Positions 5,611 to 6,194 of a stretch of DNA of 6,194 nucleotides are shown here, piece by piece. Every line of letters starts with the position of its first letter. The stretch's first letter is position 1. Source of the stretch: an uncultured bacterium (GTDB taxonomy: Bacteria > Patescibacteriota > Minisyncoccia > Phycocordibacterales > PALSA-1337); contig CAIPWS010000010.1 in assembly GCA_903868845.1 (NCBI GenBank), positions 1-6,194 on the forward strand, given 5' to 3'. The notes under the pieces were generated by a model. That model was not told the origin of the DNA. It saw only the letters and a program-made list of their open reading frames with translations, and did no database searches. The position numbers and the translations under genes are program-made.

Positions 5611-5731
5611 TGGTTCGCGCAATGCTGACGGCAATGTCCCGAACGCCAACTGGAATGACGGTAAGTTCCAGATCAATTGGTTCAACACTGACAATCGGAA
5701 CGACAACCTGCGTCCGCGTGAGGAAATTTCT
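5611..5731 (+). repeat. DGR template repeat (TR)
   Basis: This is the 121-base invariant copy of the VR, starting TGGTTCGCGCA and ending GAGGAAATTTCT. Read in the target's frame it is full of AAT/AAC/GAC codons (Asn and Asp) at the positions that vary, as expected of a template tuned for adenine mutagenesis. AAY codons give 15 possible amino acids when both A vary, and no stops. Homology to the VR stops sharply at both ends. The codons adjoining upstream (KD) do not match the target (CS). Confidence 0.95.
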
Positions 5732-5739
5732 CACAACAG

Positions 5740-5761
5740 AGGGCTTTTGTGGCCCTTTTTT
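5740..5761 (+). terminator. Terminator of the TR RNA
   Basis: AGGGC (5740-5744) pairs with GCCCT (5752-5756) around TTTTGTG, followed by T 5756-5761. Weak flanking pairs can extend the stem slightly. It lies only 9 bases after the TR. On the minus strand there is no T tract, so it would not end the avd transcript. Confidence 0.7.
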
Positions 5762-5773
5762 GTGTTAAGTCTT

Positions 5774-6169
5774 CTAGCTACGTGTTACGTAATTTATCCA
5801 ATTGGTTGCCTCTCTGGATATATCAAAAAGTTTTACAGATAGGCGCAAATAAGTTTTGTCATCAATGATTTGCAATTCATTTTCTGTTCTAACAAGATTT
5901 TGTAAGACACCTATTTTTACGCGTAATTTATCCAATGTCGGTTTCTTTAGAATTTTTACTTGGAATGATCCTTCTATGGCTAAAGACAACATGTCTATAC
6001 ATAACTTTTCTATCTCCAGATGTATGCCCAGTTTGTTATTTTTCGATAGTTTTTGACCAGTGTTATAAATGTCTTTGTGTAGTAATCTTATGCTATGGAT
6101 AATTGGGACAATTTTACCACTGCCAATATTGCTTTTGGAGACATTTGTGATATTAGCGATAGCGTCCAA
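5774..6169 (-). CDS. avd: Avd-like DGR accessory protein, start possibly outside the window
   Basis: Avd forms a pentameric four-helix-bundle ring that binds the DGR reverse transcriptase and the TR RNA and is needed for mutagenic homing. The product has four predicted helices, at about residues 21-40 (IVPIIHSIRLLHKDIYNTGQ), 44-70, 76-101 and 103-128. They carry the family spacing: a GIHLEIEKLCIDML segment (48-61), TLDKLRVKIGVLQNLVRTEN (78-97), and DKTYLRLSVKLFDISRE followed by TNWI (104-125). The TTG start at 6169 has no Shine-Dalgarno. The frame stays open to the window edge (through 6193), so the true start may be upstream. Residues 1-19 do not look like Avd and could be an extension or wrongly included. 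The gene is AT-rich, unlike the target, and runs opposite to it, its stop 13 bases from the TR terminator. A related possibility is the 23S rRNA intervening-sequence protein family, same fold; the TR next door favours Avd. Confidence 0.82.
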   Translation of the reverse strand: MDAIANITNVSKSNIGSGKIVPIIHSIRLLHKDIYNTGQKLSKNNKLGIHLEIEKLCIDMLSLAIEGSFQVKILKKPTLDKLRVKIGVLQNLVRTENELQIIDDKTYLRLSVKLFDISREATNWINYVTRS

Positions 6170-6194
6170 ATTGATGCTGGAAGCGTCGGGGGGG

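Larger units (their letters stand above)
5489..5761 (+). ncRNA. Predicted TR-containing DGR RNA
   Basis: Between the promoter at 5454-5482 and the terminator at 5740-5761 lies a self-contained unit of about 270 bases. It holds roughly 120 bases of leader and then the template repeat. In DGRs the TR must be transcribed to serve as the reverse-transcription template, and flanking RNA binds the RT-Avd complex. Here very little RNA follows the TR (about 30 bases), so any RT-binding part would have to be mostly upstream or in the terminator hairpin. The 5' end is uncertain by tens of bases. The TR is also open in one reading frame, but this looks like a relic of its copy relation with the target rather than a gene. 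Confidence 0.6.
4392..6194. other. Diversity-generating retroelement (DGR) locus, right end incomplete
   Basis: The locus comprises the target gene with its variable repeat (4586-5359, VR 5230-5350), the template repeat (5611-5731) inside a predicted separate RNA, and an Avd-like gene on the minus strand (from 5774). The adenine-specific VR/TR differences are the defining mark of DGRs. The reverse transcriptase that every active DGR needs is not in the window. Target and TR read rightward and avd reads leftward, unlike the co-directional target-avd-TR-RT order of the Bordetella phage element. Confidence 0.92.

Noticed and set aside
5567..5842. Open frame through the TR with a hydrophobic tail (91 codons)
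   Set aside because: It lacks an ATG (TTG start), crosses the TR terminator hairpin, and its hydrophobic tail comes from the T-rich terminator and AT-rich sequence antisense to avd. The TR is open because it is a copy of coding sequence.

Overview
The window looks like one short contig from an AT-rich bacterium, probably of the Candidate Phyla Radiation/Patescibacteria type. This placement is inferred from three things. The housekeeping genes appear leaderless, with -10 boxes 6-7 bases before the ATG and no Shine-Dalgarno. The gene set includes protein types I associate with Parcubacteria-like genomes. TGA, TAA and TAG are all used as stops, which argues against recoded (UGA = Gly) lineages. 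The left edge lies inside a transposase gene. The right edge lies at or inside an avd gene and ends in a run of seven G.

Left part (1-632): the last 56 codons of an integrase-type (DDE) transposase, then about 460 bases with no credible gene. That gap holds several inverted repeats, a GC-rich hairpin block (421-466) and a strong intrinsic terminator (540-579) just ahead of glyA. Middle (633-4245): three genes on the plus strand. These are glyA (serine hydroxymethyltransferase), argS (arginyl-tRNA synthetase) and a 158-residue protein that may belong to a RelE/colicin-like nuclease superfamily. Each has its own promoter-like sequence placed for leaderless transcription. A hairpin terminator (4277-4300) and a compact three-way-junction inverted repeat (4305-4353) close this block.

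Right part (4392-6194): a diversity-generating retroelement (DGR). A 257-residue target gene with a strong promoter, long leader and Shine-Dalgarno ends in a 121-base variable repeat (VR, 5230-5350). A second 121-base copy, the template repeat (TR, 5611-5731), lies 381 bases downstream. The two align without gaps and differ at 19 positions. At 18 of these the TR has A and the VR has another base; only one non-A position differs. This is the signature of adenine-directed mutagenic retrohoming. A hairpin directly follows the VR, and two bases that differ from the TR complete its outer stem. The TR has its own promoter and terminator, so it probably makes a separate RNA of about 270 bases. An Avd-like four-helix-bundle protein is encoded on the opposite strand, converging on the TR. 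No reverse transcriptase is in the window; it should lie beyond the right edge or elsewhere in the genome.

How the DGR should work (known from the family): the reverse transcriptase with Avd copies the TR RNA into cDNA with errors at A, and the cDNA replaces the VR. This diversifies the C-terminus of the target protein, while the TR stays constant.
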